From JANNSX01 sp963741525 (GTDB lineage Bacteria; Pseudomonadota; Alphaproteobacteria; Rhizobiales; Hyphomicrobiaceae), in assembly GCA_963741525.1 (NCBI GenBank), contig CAVUIW010000020.1, positions 310,001 through 374,000 on the forward strand: 64,000 bases of DNA, given 5' to 3'. Positions within the stretch are counted from its first letter, which is position 1; each line of letters starts with the position of its first letter. Of the stretch, positions 18,074 through 26,178 are shown piece by piece. A model generated the notes under the pieces. It saw only the letters and a list, made by a program, of their open reading frames with translations, was not told where the DNA came from and searched no databases. A program made the translations under genes and the position numbers.

Positions 18074-19613
18074 TGCGCTCGCCCGCCGTGACGACTTGGC
18101 CGGGCTTAACGCGCGTCAGCGTCTCGCGGGCGAGGTGGCCGTAGAGCGTCCAGAACTTCGGACCGCCCTCGCCAGCCTCATGCTCGAGCATGACAGTCGG
18201 GCCGTAGTCATAGGGGATGTCGTTGTCGGCGACGCTGAGCACCGTGCCGGCGAGTGGCGCAAGCACGGGTACTCCCGCCGCCACGAAGAGATCGAGTCCC
18301 AGATGCTGCGAGCGCCATTCGGGCGAGGCCGGCGTGCGGAACTGATCGCCCTTGTAGACGGTGCGATTCTCACCCCACAATCCGATGGCGTAGCGCGCGC
18401 CAGTCTCGGTCATGCGCTTGTCGAGCCAGGCGCCAAAGGCCGCGCGATCGCCCGCATGCTCCATGCCAGGGGCACCTTCTTCCAGGCGGAGCAGCATGCG
18501 CGGTGAAGAGTCGATATTGAAGTCGAGGAGTGGCGCGCGGTCGGGGATGTTTTCGCGGAGCCAGCCGACAACTGTATCGTGCGAACCTACCGGATCGAGG
18601 CCCGCGGCTTCCCTTGCCACCGCCGCGAGGAACGCCGGATTGGTCTTGTCTAGACGATAGAGCAGGGCGAAGGCTGGCTTCTGGGAGACGAGGAGATACT
18701 CGTTATCCGGGAACGTCTTCCCGCGATGCGAGGAGACGCAGACGCTGACCGCAAGCCGCGCCGCGACGAGGTCGAAGAGAATTTCGGCTTCCTCCGCCAG
18801 CAGCGGCATCTCACGCGCATAAGCCGCGATCAGCGGCCGGGCATGGGCGTACAAATCCTCCTTATCGAGCAGCGCGTAGGCGAGCGTGATGGCAAGCTCG
18901 TTGATCTGCCGCCCAAAGCACAAGTCGCCGAAGTCGATGAGGCCGGTGACGGTCGTGCTATCTGGGACCACAAGGATATTGTTATCGTTGGCGTCCTGGT
19001 GGATGACGGCTGCCCGCAATGCAGGGAGCTTCGGTAAAGCGCGCGCTTCGTAGCGTGTGAAAACACGCTCTGTGAGCGCGCGCTTCGCAGGGTCGGCGAT
19101 GCCGGCGAGCCAGGGCTTCACCTTGATCGCCTCGTCGTGGTTCCACATGAAGCCCGGCCGATGCGTCGCCGGATGGCCGAAGCCCTGGAGCGCGCGAGAA
19201 AGCCGCCCCATGAATGTGCCGAGGCTCGCGCCGAGTTGAGGCGTCTGCGCGACTTTCGAATAGAGATTGCCTGGCAGATAGGTGAGCAAGCGGACGGCGT
19301 GGAGCGCCGCACCCTCCGTGTGCTCGAACAAGTCCACGTCACTGCGCGCCGGCACGAGGCGCGGGACGCCGAGACCCGGATCGACATGGGCGAGATGTTT
19401 CAACACCGCGTTCTGCAGCTCGAGCACGCTCCGGTCCTCTGCGGCGTTGGCTATCTTGAGAACGAAATCGCCCTTGGACGTCCGCACGCGGGCATTCTGA
19501 TCGCGCTCGCTGACGAGCGAGGTGATCTCACCCGTGAGACCATACTGATCGCGCAGCAGTGCCGCGATCTTGCCGGGTGACAGCTCGGGTTTCGGGCGCT
19601 CGAAGACGGTCAT
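17925..19613 (-). CDS. APH-type kinase plus M23 metallopeptidase part of the same gene (5' piece)
   Basis: Residues 1 to about 330 form an aminoglycoside/hydroxylysine-kinase-like domain, with the catalytic loop VIHQDANDNNI (near 202-212) and GLIDFGDL (near 224-231). Residues about 400-540 form a LytM/M23 peptidase domain with intact zinc ligands: HLGLD near residue 437 and HLH near 529. After ITDRLG (near 18005) the frame becomes non-native. The true continuation AKHGEFPGVG lies in the next frame. The start was set at the ATG at 19613. A TTG at 19625 abuts the ribosome site AAGGA. The kinase may phosphorylate a hydroxy-amine that the aminotransferase-fold domain then cleaves. The role of the peptidase domain is unclear. 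It overlaps no neighbour and follows an acyl-CoA dehydrogenase gene. Confidence 0.85.
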   Translation of the reverse strand: MTVFERPKPELSPGKIAALLRDQYGLTGEITSLVSERDQNARVRTSKGDFVLKIANAAEDRSVLELQNAVLKHLAHVDPGLGVPRLVPARSDVDLFEHTEGAALHAVRLLTYLPGNLYSKVAQTPQLGASLGTFMGRLSRALQGFGHPATHRPGFMWNHDEAIKVKPWLAGIADPAKRALTERVFTRYEARALPKLPALRAAVIHQDANDNNILVVPDSTTVTGLIDFGDLCFGRQINELAITLAYALLDKEDLYAHARPLIAAYAREMPLLAEEAEILFDLVAARLAVSVCVSSHRGKTFPDNEYLLVSQKPAFALLYRLDKTNPAFLAAVAREAAGLDPVGSHDTVVGWLRENIPDRAPLLDFNIDSSPRMLLRLEEGAPGMEHAGDRAAFGAWLDKRMTETGARYAIGLWGENRTVYKGDQFRTPASPEWRSQHLGLDLFVAAGVPVLAPLAGTVLSVADNDIPYDYGPTVMLEHEAGEGGPKFWTLYGHLARETLTRVKPGQVVTAGERIGSIGGPHENGGWLPHLHFQIITDRLGQAWRVPGCRPAEPLAGVEQNRA

Positions 19614-19621
19614 CTCGTCAA

Positions 19622-20740
19622 TCAATCCTTCAACAGCTCGCGCGCGATGATGGTGCGCTGGATTTCGGAGGCGCCTTCGTAGATGCGCAGGATGCGGACG
19701 TCGCGGGCGAGGCGCTCGAGCGCCAGGTCGCGCGTGTAGCCGTAGCCGCCATGGATCTGCAAGGCCTCGTCGGTGACGCGACCGGCCATCTCGGAGGCGA
19801 TGAGTTTCGCCACCGCGCTTTCTCGCGAGAATCGGACACCTTCGGCACGCTTACGCACAGCTTCGCGGGTGACGGCTTCGGCGGCGGCAAGATCAGCCGC
19901 CATATCCGCGAGCTTCCACTGAATGCCCTGGTTGTCGGCGAGCGGCTTGCCGCCGACCTTGCGGTCCTTCGCCCATTGCACGGCGAGTGACAAGGCTCGT
20001 CGGGCAATGCCGATCGCCATGGCGGCGACCTCGACGCGGCCATTGTCGAGCACGCGCATGGCGGTGCGGAACCCGGAACCCTCCTCGCCGAGACGGAAAT
20101 CGGACGGGATTGTCACGTCGAAGCTCAGCGGAAACACATGCGCGCCCTTGAGGCCCATTGTTTTCTCAGGCGCCCCGATCTCGAGGCCGGGCGTACCGCG
20201 CGGCACGGCGAAGGCCGAGATGCCTCGCGCGCCCGCCGCCATGTCGGTCTTGGCGAAGACGACGATTGTCCCCGCATGCGCCGCATTCGAGATGAACAGC
20301 TTGGTACCTCGGAGCCGATAGCGATCGCCCGCCCGCTCGGCGCGCGAGGTCATGTCCGCCGGGTTGGAGCCAGCGCCTGGCTCCGTCAGCGCGAAAGCGC
20401 CGAGCTCGCCGGCAGCCATCGCAGGAAGCAGGCGCTGTTGCTGTTCCGGCGTTCCGCCGTGCAGGATGGCATCGGTCGCCAGATAGTGCGCCGTCAGCAT
20501 CGAAGCCGTCGCCGGACAAGCTCCGGCGATCGCCGCGACGATCTCGAGGAGGGTTTCGGCACCCACATCCGCGCCGCCGACCTCGCCCGAAAGATTCGCA
20601 CCCATCAGCCCGAGACCGGCGAGCGCCGGCAGGTGATCCCCCACCCATCGGCTTTCCTCGTCATGGCGCGCGGCTCCCGGCCAAAGCTCGCGTTCGGCGA
20701 AACGCTGGACCGCGGAGACTACGGAATCGGCCTCGCTCAC
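19622..20740 (-). CDS. Acyl-CoA dehydrogenase
   Basis: This 372-residue flavoprotein of the acyl-CoA dehydrogenase family has the signatures FALTEPGAGSNP and QIHGGYGYTRDLALERL. The catalytic Glu is in ILRIYEGASEIQ, the usual place for short/medium-chain and branched-chain enzymes. It introduces a 2,3-double bond into an acyl-CoA and passes electrons to ETF. The start is GTG at 20740. The stop almost abuts the kinase-M23-aminotransferase gene downstream, so the two are probably cotranscribed, and the substrate is likely an acyl-CoA derived from the same amino compound. Confidence 0.9.
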   Translation of the reverse strand: MSEADSVVSAVQRFAERELWPGAARHDEESRWVGDHLPALAGLGLMGANLSGEVGGADVGAETLLEIVAAIAGACPATASMLTAHYLATDAILHGGTPEQQQRLLPAMAAGELGAFALTEPGAGSNPADMTSRAERAGDRYRLRGTKLFISNAAHAGTIVVFAKTDMAAGARGISAFAVPRGTPGLEIGAPEKTMGLKGAHVFPLSFDVTIPSDFRLGEEGSGFRTAMRVLDNGRVEVAAMAIGIARRALSLAVQWAKDRKVGGKPLADNQGIQWKLADMAADLAAAEAVTREAVRKRAEGVRFSRESAVAKLIASEMAGRVTDEALQIHGGYGYTRDLALERLARDVRILRIYEGASEIQRTIIARELLKD

Positions 20741-20741
20741 G

Positions 20742-21152
20742 CTACTGCACCTCGTAGCGCTCTTTCAGCTCCTTGATGCGCGTCTCGGTCTTCTGGATCA
20801 TGCAGCCGAGGCTGGCCGAGGTCGAACCCGTGCCGCCGTACCACTCGTAGCCGATGAGCTCGCCGCAATCCTTTTCCTTGAAAGCGACCCAGGCCCGCTG
20901 GGCGGCCTTCAGCGCGTCCTTCCAGGCCTTCATGCGCTCGGCCTCGACATCATCGTGGGTGTCGATGCCGGCGAGGACCACTTGATAGACCCGGTTCAGC
21001 TCGGCATCGACCTTGTTGTACTCCTGCTCGCTGCAATAGTTCATCTCGACGGTCGAGGAGGCGTTCGCGCAATCGATATCCTCGGTTGCCGAAGCAGCAC
21101 CCGACGTAACCCCAACGAACACAACCGCTGCCCATATCCGAACAATCCGCAT
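20742..21152 (-). CDS. DUF1311 / LprI-N domain exported protein
   Basis: This 136-residue protein has a signal peptide (IWAAVVFVGVTSGAASA) and a lysozyme-inhibitor-LprI-type N-terminal domain. Conserved Cys appear in IDCANASS, MNYCSEQE, KDCGELIG and LGCMIQ, with the RAWVAFKEKDC motif of DUF1311. It is probably periplasmic, and some relatives inhibit lysozyme. The ATG at 21152 has GGGAG 9 bases upstream. The longer frame to 21914 lies over the divergent SDR gene and was rejected. It ends one base before the GTG start of the acyl-CoA dehydrogenase, so the two could share a transcript. Confidence 0.85.
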   Translation of the reverse strand: MRIVRIWAAVVFVGVTSGAASATEDIDCANASSTVEMNYCSEQEYNKVDAELNRVYQVVLAGIDTHDDVEAERMKAWKDALKAAQRAWVAFKEKDCGELIGYEWYGGTGSTSASLGCMIQKTETRIKELKERYEVQ

Positions 21153-21251
21153 TTCGAGGCTCTCCCATGCTTGCCGGTCCCCTTGCGCCCGACCGGCCAT
21201 CGGCGGCACTCTACCCACCCAAACGCAATCCCGAAAGGAAGGGTAGACTGC

Positions 21252-21995
21252 ATGAGCCGTCTCAAGGGCAAGACCATGTTCGTCACGGCAGCGGGCGCCG
21301 GCATCGGCCGGGCCTCCGTGGTTGCTTGTGCGGCTCAGGGCGCCAAGGTCTACGCCACGGATTTCGACAAGGGCCTCGTCGAGCAGCTTCAGAAGGACGT
21401 GCCGGGCGCGGTTTGCTGGGTGGCGGACGCCACCTCGACCGCCGATATCCAAGCGGCGGCCAAGAAATCTGGGCCCGTCGACGTGCTTTTCAATTGCGCC
21501 GGCTGGGTCCACAACGGCACCATTCTCGACTGCACGGAGGCCGACTGGGACCGCTCCTTCGACTTGAACGTCAAATCGATGTGGCGGACGCTGCACGCCT
21601 ATCTGCCGGGCATGATTGCGCGTGGCAGCGGCTCGATCATCAACATTTCCTCGGCCGCCTCCTCCATCAAGGGTGCGCCGAACCGGTCCGTCTATAGCGC
21701 CACCAAGGCGGCCGTCATCGGCCTGACGAAATCGGTCGCGACCGACTTCGCCGACAAGAACATCCGCTGCAACGCCATCTGCCCCGGCACCGTCGACACG
21801 CCCTCGCTGCGCGAGCGCATCAAGGCGCTGCCGGGCGACTACGACAAGAACTACCAGGCCTTCGTCGCGCGCCAGAAGCTTGGCCGCCTCGCGACAGCCG
21901 AGGAGATCGCCCACCTCGTCGTCTATCTCGCCTCGGACGAGAGCGCCTTTGTCACCGGCACGACGGCGACGATCGACGGCGGCTGGTCGGTTTAG
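21252..21995 (+). CDS. SDR family oxidoreductase (BDH2/DHRS6-like)
   Basis: This 247-residue classical SDR has the coenzyme motif TAAGAGIGRA, NCAG, the catalytic Ser in NISSAASS and Tyr-Lys in VYSATKAAV. The segment CNAICPGTVDTPSLRER is typical of the DHRS6 / 2-keto-3-deoxy-fuconate dehydrogenase subgroup. It is an NAD(P)-linked hydroxyacid or sugar-acid dehydrogenase, cytoplasmic, and the substrate is not determinable. The ATG at 21252 has AAGGAAGGG upstream. A second SDR starts two bases after its stop, so the two form an operon. Confidence 0.87.
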   Translation: MSRLKGKTMFVTAAGAGIGRASVVACAAQGAKVYATDFDKGLVEQLQKDVPGAVCWVADATSTADIQAAAKKSGPVDVLFNCAGWVHNGTILDCTEADWDRSFDLNVKSMWRTLHAYLPGMIARGSGSIINISSAASSIKGAPNRSVYSATKAAVIGLTKSVATDFADKNIRCNAICPGTVDTPSLRERIKALPGDYDKNYQAFVARQKLGRLATAEEIAHLVVYLASDESAFVTGTTATIDGGWSV

Positions 21996-21997
21996 CC

Positions 21998-22765
21998 ATG
22001 GCAGGTCAACTCAACGGCAAGGTCGCGCTCATTTCCGGTGGCGCAACGGGCATGGGGGGCGCCGCGGCGAAGCTGTTCGCGGCGGAAGGTGCCAAGGTCG
22101 GCGTTGTCGATCGCAATGCCGAGGCGGGGAAAGCGACGGTCGAGGCGATCCGTGCGGCGGGCGGCACGGCGGTTTTCGCCGAAGCAGACGTTTCCCGTGA
22201 GGCCGACGTCAATCGCGCGGTGAAAGAGGTGGGCGATGCGCTCGGGGCCATCACCGTGCTCTTCAATCATGCTGGCTCGATCGTCATCAAACCCTTTCTC
22301 GAGACCACGCTCGAGGAGTGGGACGGGCTGATGGCCGTCAATGTCCGCAGTATGTTCCTGATGACGAAGGCGGTGCTGCCGCAGATGATTACGGCGGGTG
22401 GCGGCTCGATCGTCTGCACCTCGTCGATCTCGGCCGTGGCGGCGACGCCAATGGAAGTGCTGTACGGGGCCACCAAAGGTGCCTGCCACATGTTCGCGCG
22501 CGCCATTGCCGTCGAGTACCGCGACAAGAACATCCGCTGCAACGCCGTATGCCCCGGATTCGTGCGTACGCCGCACGGGCTGCGCGAGATCAAGGAGCTG
22601 ACAAAGTACGGCGTCGACGTCTCGGAAGCCGCCATCGCTGCCCAACAGGGCCGGATCGGCGAGCCCGAGGATGTCGCCCGCGCGGCGCTCTATCTCGCAA
22701 GCGACCAGAGCGCCTTCATCACGGGAACGCATCTGTTCGTCGACAACGGATTCACAGCGGTTTGA
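21998..22765 (+). CDS. SDR family oxidoreductase
   Basis: This 255-residue classical SDR has the Rossmann motif SGGATGMGGA, NHAG, the catalytic Ser in CTSSISAVAA and YGATKGACH supplying Tyr and Lys. The C-terminal end GTHLFVDNGFTAV is typical of the family. It is cytoplasmic and NAD(P)-dependent. It lies two bases after the preceding SDR and 134 bases before a 3-hydroxyisobutyrate dehydrogenase-like gene. The set looks like successive oxidation steps of one pathway, but the order and substrates are inference. Confidence 0.87.
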   Translation: MAGQLNGKVALISGGATGMGGAAAKLFAAEGAKVGVVDRNAEAGKATVEAIRAAGGTAVFAEADVSREADVNRAVKEVGDALGAITVLFNHAGSIVIKPFLETTLEEWDGLMAVNVRSMFLMTKAVLPQMITAGGGSIVCTSSISAVAATPMEVLYGATKGACHMFARAIAVEYRDKNIRCNAVCPGFVRTPHGLREIKELTKYGVDVSEAAIAAQQGRIGEPEDVARAALYLASDQSAFITGTHLFVDNGFTAV

Positions 22766-22784
22766 AGTTGTGAGATTGTGAATT

Positions 22785-22816
22785 GTGAGTAGTGAGTAGT
22801 GAGTAGTGAGTAGTGA
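22785..22816 (+). repeat. Tandem heptamer repeat GTGAGTA
   Basis: The unit GTGAGTA is repeated four and a half times without a mismatch. It lies between an SDR gene and the next dehydrogenase gene, flanked by loosely complementary GTTGTGA- and TCACAAC-rich stretches. Confidence 0.9.
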
Positions 22817-22899
22817 AGCCACTTGCCGCGCCGAACCTCCTTACAACTTACAACTCACAACTTCACAATTTCACAACTCGCATTTTTTCGGAGCACACA

Positions 22900-23757
22900 A
22901 TGTCCAAGCTCGGTTTCGTCGGCGTCGGACTCATGGGCCACGGCATGGCCTCGCATCTCCTGAAGAAGGGGCACGAGGTCACGATCATCGCCAATCGCAA
23001 TCGTGGGCCGGTCGATGATCTCGTGTCGAAAGGTGCGAAGGAGGCGAAGAGTCTTTCGGAGCTCGCAAAGGGCCAGGACGGCGTCTTCATTTGCGTCGCA
23101 ACCTCCGAGCAGGTGAAGCAAGTCGTCGATGGTCTGCTTCCCGGATTGCCGAAGGGCGCCTTCGTCATCGACACCGGCACGTCTGATCCGAACATCACGC
23201 TCGAGCTGGCGGCCAAACTCAAAGCGGCCGGTATCGTCTTCGTCGATGCGCCGATGGGTGGCGGGGCGCAGCATGCGGCGCGCGGAGAGCTCGCCACCAT
23301 GGCAGGTAGCTCGGAAGCCGACTATGCGCGGGTCGAGCCCTGGCTCAGCTGCTACTCAAAAACGGTCGTCCGCATGGGCGAGGTGGGCGCCGGCCATCGC
23401 GCCAAGCTCCTCAACAACCTGCTGGCACTCGGACAAGGCGCGCTCGTGGTCGAGGCCTATCGCATCGCGCGCGAGGAGGGTCTCGACTGGGCAAAGCTCT
23501 TCGAGGTCAACATGGGGGGCGCCGCCAAGTCCGGCTCGCTCGAGCGAATCATTCCGCCCGCCATGGACGGCAACTTCCGCGGCTACCTGTTCACGCTGGA
23601 GAATTGCGTCAAAGATCTCTCCTACTTTCAGGCGCTAGCGACGAAAGGCGGGCAGAGCCAGGTGATCGGCGAGGCGCTGATCCGCTACTTCAAGGAGGCT
23701 GCCGAATCACGAGGGGCTCAGCTCATGGTGAGCGAGCTGCTGGACAAGAAGGCCTGA
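22900..23757 (+). CDS. NAD(P)-dependent oxidoreductase, 3-hydroxyisobutyrate dehydrogenase family
   Basis: This 285-residue beta-hydroxyacid dehydrogenase has the Rossmann motif GFVGVGLMGHGMASHL at the N-terminus, FVDAPMGGG as the substrate signature and the catalytic Lys in GHRAKLLNNLLA. Members oxidise 3-hydroxyisobutyrate, tartronate semialdehyde or related acids. GGAG at 22890-22893 sets the ATG at 22900. The longer frame begins inside the repeat region. It follows two SDR genes and precedes an amino acid permease gene in the same direction. Confidence 0.88.
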   Translation: MSKLGFVGVGLMGHGMASHLLKKGHEVTIIANRNRGPVDDLVSKGAKEAKSLSELAKGQDGVFICVATSEQVKQVVDGLLPGLPKGAFVIDTGTSDPNITLELAAKLKAAGIVFVDAPMGGGAQHAARGELATMAGSSEADYARVEPWLSCYSKTVVRMGEVGAGHRAKLLNNLLALGQGALVVEAYRIAREEGLDWAKLFEVNMGGAAKSGSLERIIPPAMDGNFRGYLFTLENCVKDLSYFQALATKGGQSQVIGEALIRYFKEAAESRGAQLMVSELLDKKA

Positions 23758-24110
23758 GCCAAGCCTTTGAGTGCGCACGGAAGTCTCGGACTCGTTTGAC
23801 AATTTCGCGCTCACCGTGTCGAATTGCCGCTCATGGGTGGAGCGGGGGCTCCACTTGCGATTGGGACCGGCAGGCGCCGGCCCGGGGGAATTCTCGACCA
23901 CCCCAGCACCGCATTCGGTTTGGGGTGCACTGACAATCACGGTTCGGCTCGAGACCGGGAGTTTTCGAACTCCGGTTTCGCGCACCATCGCGGCCCTCCG
24001 GTCCTTCGTCCTGCCAAATAGGCAACCAGCCGCCCGTCGGGCTGCTGGTCCGCCGATTGGCACCGCCGCGCCGCCGCTGGCGCCGCGGTCAACAGGGATG
24101 GAGAGGCACG
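23758..24110. other. Intergenic region upstream of the APC permease gene
   Basis: No gene is supported in these 353 bases. A 7-bp hairpin GTGGAGC/GCTCCAC occurs at 23837-23854 and a GC-rich imperfect palindrome near 23870-23890. The permease promoter and leader must lie here, but no confident promoter was recognised. Confidence 0.4.
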
Positions 24111-25916
24111 ATGAGTTTGCAAGACGGCTATTCGGATACGGAACGACATGCGGACAAACAGGTCCTGCATGAGATGGGCTATGCGCAGGAGCTGACCCGC
24201 CGCATGGGTCCGTTCCAGAACTTCGCGATCTCGTTTGCCATCATCTGCATCGTCGCCGGCGGCATCACGGCCTTCCCGGCCGCGCTGAGCGCCGGTGGCG
24301 GCGCCTCGCTCGGCATCGGCTGGCCGATCGCCTCGGCTTTTGCGCTGATCGTGGCGGCAGCCATGGGACAGATCGCCTCGGCCTATCCGACGGCCGGCGG
24401 CATCTATCACTGGTCCTCGATCCTGGGCGGACGCGGTTGGGGATGGGCCGCGGCCTGGTTCAATCTGCTCGGCCTCATCTTTGTCGTCTCGTCGGTGAAC
24501 ATGGGTGTGTTTTTCCTGTTCCGCGACCTGTTCCTGACACAGGTTCTCGGCTGGGATACGGCCGCCGCAGGCTGGGTCTCCGCCGTGCCGTTCGACCAGG
24601 GCTGGTGGACGCAGACGATCTTCATCGGCGGCATCACGATCGCGCAGTGCATTCTCAACCACTATTTCCTGCGCCTGACCACGGTGCTGACGGACTTCAG
24701 CGGCTACCTCATCTTGGCGACCGCCGTGCTGCTGACGATCGCTTTCCTCGCTTTCGCGCCCTCGCTCGACTTCAACCGCCTCGTCACCTTCACGAACTAT
24801 ACCGGCGACGCAGGCGGCGGGGTCTGGCCGCAGGCGACCGTCATGCTCTACATCATCGGCATCGGCCTCTTGCACGGCGTCTACACGATTACCGGCTTCG
24901 ATGCCTCGGCGCATACCTCCGAGGAGACACGCAATGCCTCGCGTGAGGTGCCCAAGGGCATGATGCGCTCGGTGTTCTGGTCGTTCCTGTTCGGCTGGAT
25001 CATGGTTTGCGCCTTCGTGCTCGCACTTCCCGACCAGACGATTCCCGATCCGGCCGACGCCACCAAGACCATCGTTGTCAGCGGCGTCGCGACGGCGGCC
25101 AGCAAAGGCTGGGGCGCCTTCAACTGGCTGATGGAGACCTCGCCGATGCCGAGCGCGCTGAAGGCGCTCCTGATCGTCGGTGTCGTCGTGTCGAACTTCC
25201 TCTGTGCGCTTGCCGGTGTCACGTCGATGTCGCGCATGATGTACGCCTTCGCACGTGACGGTGGCCTGCCGATGTCGGGCATGCTGCGAAAGGTCAGCGC
25301 CTCGTTCAGAACCCCCGGTCCGGCGATCTGGGTCGGCGGCATCCTGTCGGTGTTGGCGACACTCTACGGCGGCGCATTCCTCGTCCTGTCCACGGGCTGC
25401 GCAGTCTTCCTCTATCTGTCCTACCTGATGCCGGTCGCCGCCGGAATGCGGGCGGAGATGAACGGGAGTTGGGCGCACAAGGGACCGTTCAGCCTGGGTG
25501 GCGCCTCGTTGCCGGTCGCCGTCCTCGCCATCATCGGCTCCGCCGTGCTGATCTTCGTCGGCATCCAGCCGCCGCAGGAAAAGGTTCTCTACCTCATGGT
25601 CGTCATGGTGCTGGCGCTCGCCTCGTTCTGGCAGACCATGGAAGGCAACCGGCCGATCGGCTGGCTGCTGGCCCTCGTCACCCTTTTGGTCGTCTACTAT
25701 TTCCTGGCCGGCGGGTTCATATTCTCGGGCGGCGACGGCTTCATGGGCCTTAGTCGTGAAGGCATGATCTGGTTCATTGTCGCCGCGGCAGGGCTCGTCC
25801 TGTTGAGCCTCATTCTCGGCGGCAAGCGCTTCGACGGTCCGCCGATCGGCGAGGAGATCGCCAAGCGGAAGGCCGAGATCGCCGCCGAGGAGGCGGCCGT
25901 CGGCGAAGCCGCCTAA
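24111..25916 (+). CDS. APC superfamily amino acid/amine permease
   Basis: This 601-residue inner-membrane transporter of the amino acid-polyamine-organocation superfamily has about 12-14 hydrophobic segments. It has the N-terminal helix-break signature ISFAIICIVAGGITAFPAAL and the conserved GFDASAHTSEET loop typical of the GABA/choline permease branch. The charged C-terminal tail is long. It probably imports an amino acid or amine by proton symport. The ATG at 24111 follows GGAGAGGC. The glutamine synthetase family gene downstream (now separated by a Fic gene) and the dehydrogenases upstream fit amine catabolism. Confidence 0.9.
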   Translation: MSLQDGYSDTERHADKQVLHEMGYAQELTRRMGPFQNFAISFAIICIVAGGITAFPAALSAGGGASLGIGWPIASAFALIVAAAMGQIASAYPTAGGIYHWSSILGGRGWGWAAAWFNLLGLIFVVSSVNMGVFFLFRDLFLTQVLGWDTAAAGWVSAVPFDQGWWTQTIFIGGITIAQCILNHYFLRLTTVLTDFSGYLILATAVLLTIAFLAFAPSLDFNRLVTFTNYTGDAGGGVWPQATVMLYIIGIGLLHGVYTITGFDASAHTSEETRNASREVPKGMMRSVFWSFLFGWIMVCAFVLALPDQTIPDPADATKTIVVSGVATAASKGWGAFNWLMETSPMPSALKALLIVGVVVSNFLCALAGVTSMSRMMYAFARDGGLPMSGMLRKVSASFRTPGPAIWVGGILSVLATLYGGAFLVLSTGCAVFLYLSYLMPVAAGMRAEMNGSWAHKGPFSLGGASLPVAVLAIIGSAVLIFVGIQPPQEKVLYLMVVMVLALASFWQTMEGNRPIGWLLALVTLLVVYYFLAGGFIFSGGDGFMGLSREGMIWFIVAAAGLVLLSLILGGKRFDGPPIGEEIAKRKAEIAAEEAAVGEAA

Positions 25917-25926
25917 CACCGCACGA

Positions 25927-25970
25927 TGCCGACCCCGCGCCGGACTACCGGCGCGGGCCCCACTTGGCCC
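25927..25970 (+). repeat. Left direct repeat and hairpin flanking the Fic gene
   Basis: TGCCGACCCC (25927-25936) and CCCCACTTGGCCC (25958-25970) enclose a strong hairpin, CCCGCGCCGG/CCGGCGCGGG (25934-25943 and 25948-25957). The same two blocks, without the hairpin, occur at 27389-27407 after the Fic gene. Confidence 0.7.
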
Positions 25971-26000
25971 ACGACTTCGGCGGGCCGCACCAGGGGGTGC

Positions 26001-26174
26001 ATATGTCGACACAATTGAATTTTGTCGACATATAGATTGCATCATGTCGACGGGATCGACATGGTCGGGCTTATATGTCGATAAAATCTGCTTTCATCGA
26101 CATATAAGCTGTGATATGTCGATGCAGCCGGCACATGGATGGCGATATGTCGACAGAAGTCTAAAAAATCGACA
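26001..26174. promoter_or_regulatory. Operator array of TGTCGA palindromes upstream of the Fic gene
   Basis: At least nine copies of TGTCGA or TCGACA lie in 174 bases. They form paired inverted repeats: 11-bp arms at 26001-26011 and 26023-26033, 8-bp arms at 26043-26050 and 26056-26063, 13-bp perfect arms at 26070-26082 and 26096-26108, and a pair at 26148-26153 and 26169-26174, with a single site at 26117-26122. This is strongly suggestive of cooperative binding of a repressor. The winged-helix end of the Fic protein is the obvious candidate (inference). Confidence 0.8.
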
Positions 26175-26178
26175 CTTC

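Noticed and set aside
22785..22816. CRISPR array
   Set aside because: The repeat is a short contiguous heptamer without spacers, and no cas genes are in the window.
23937..26045. Long minus-strand open frame (about 700 codons) opposite the APC permease
   Set aside because: Its composition is charged and low in pattern, as expected for the antisense of a membrane-protein gene. The permease frame has clear transmembrane and family motifs.
26001..26174. CRISPR-like direct repeats upstream of the Fic gene
   Set aside because: Spacing is irregular, units are short palindromes and they form inverted pairs. An operator array explains them better.
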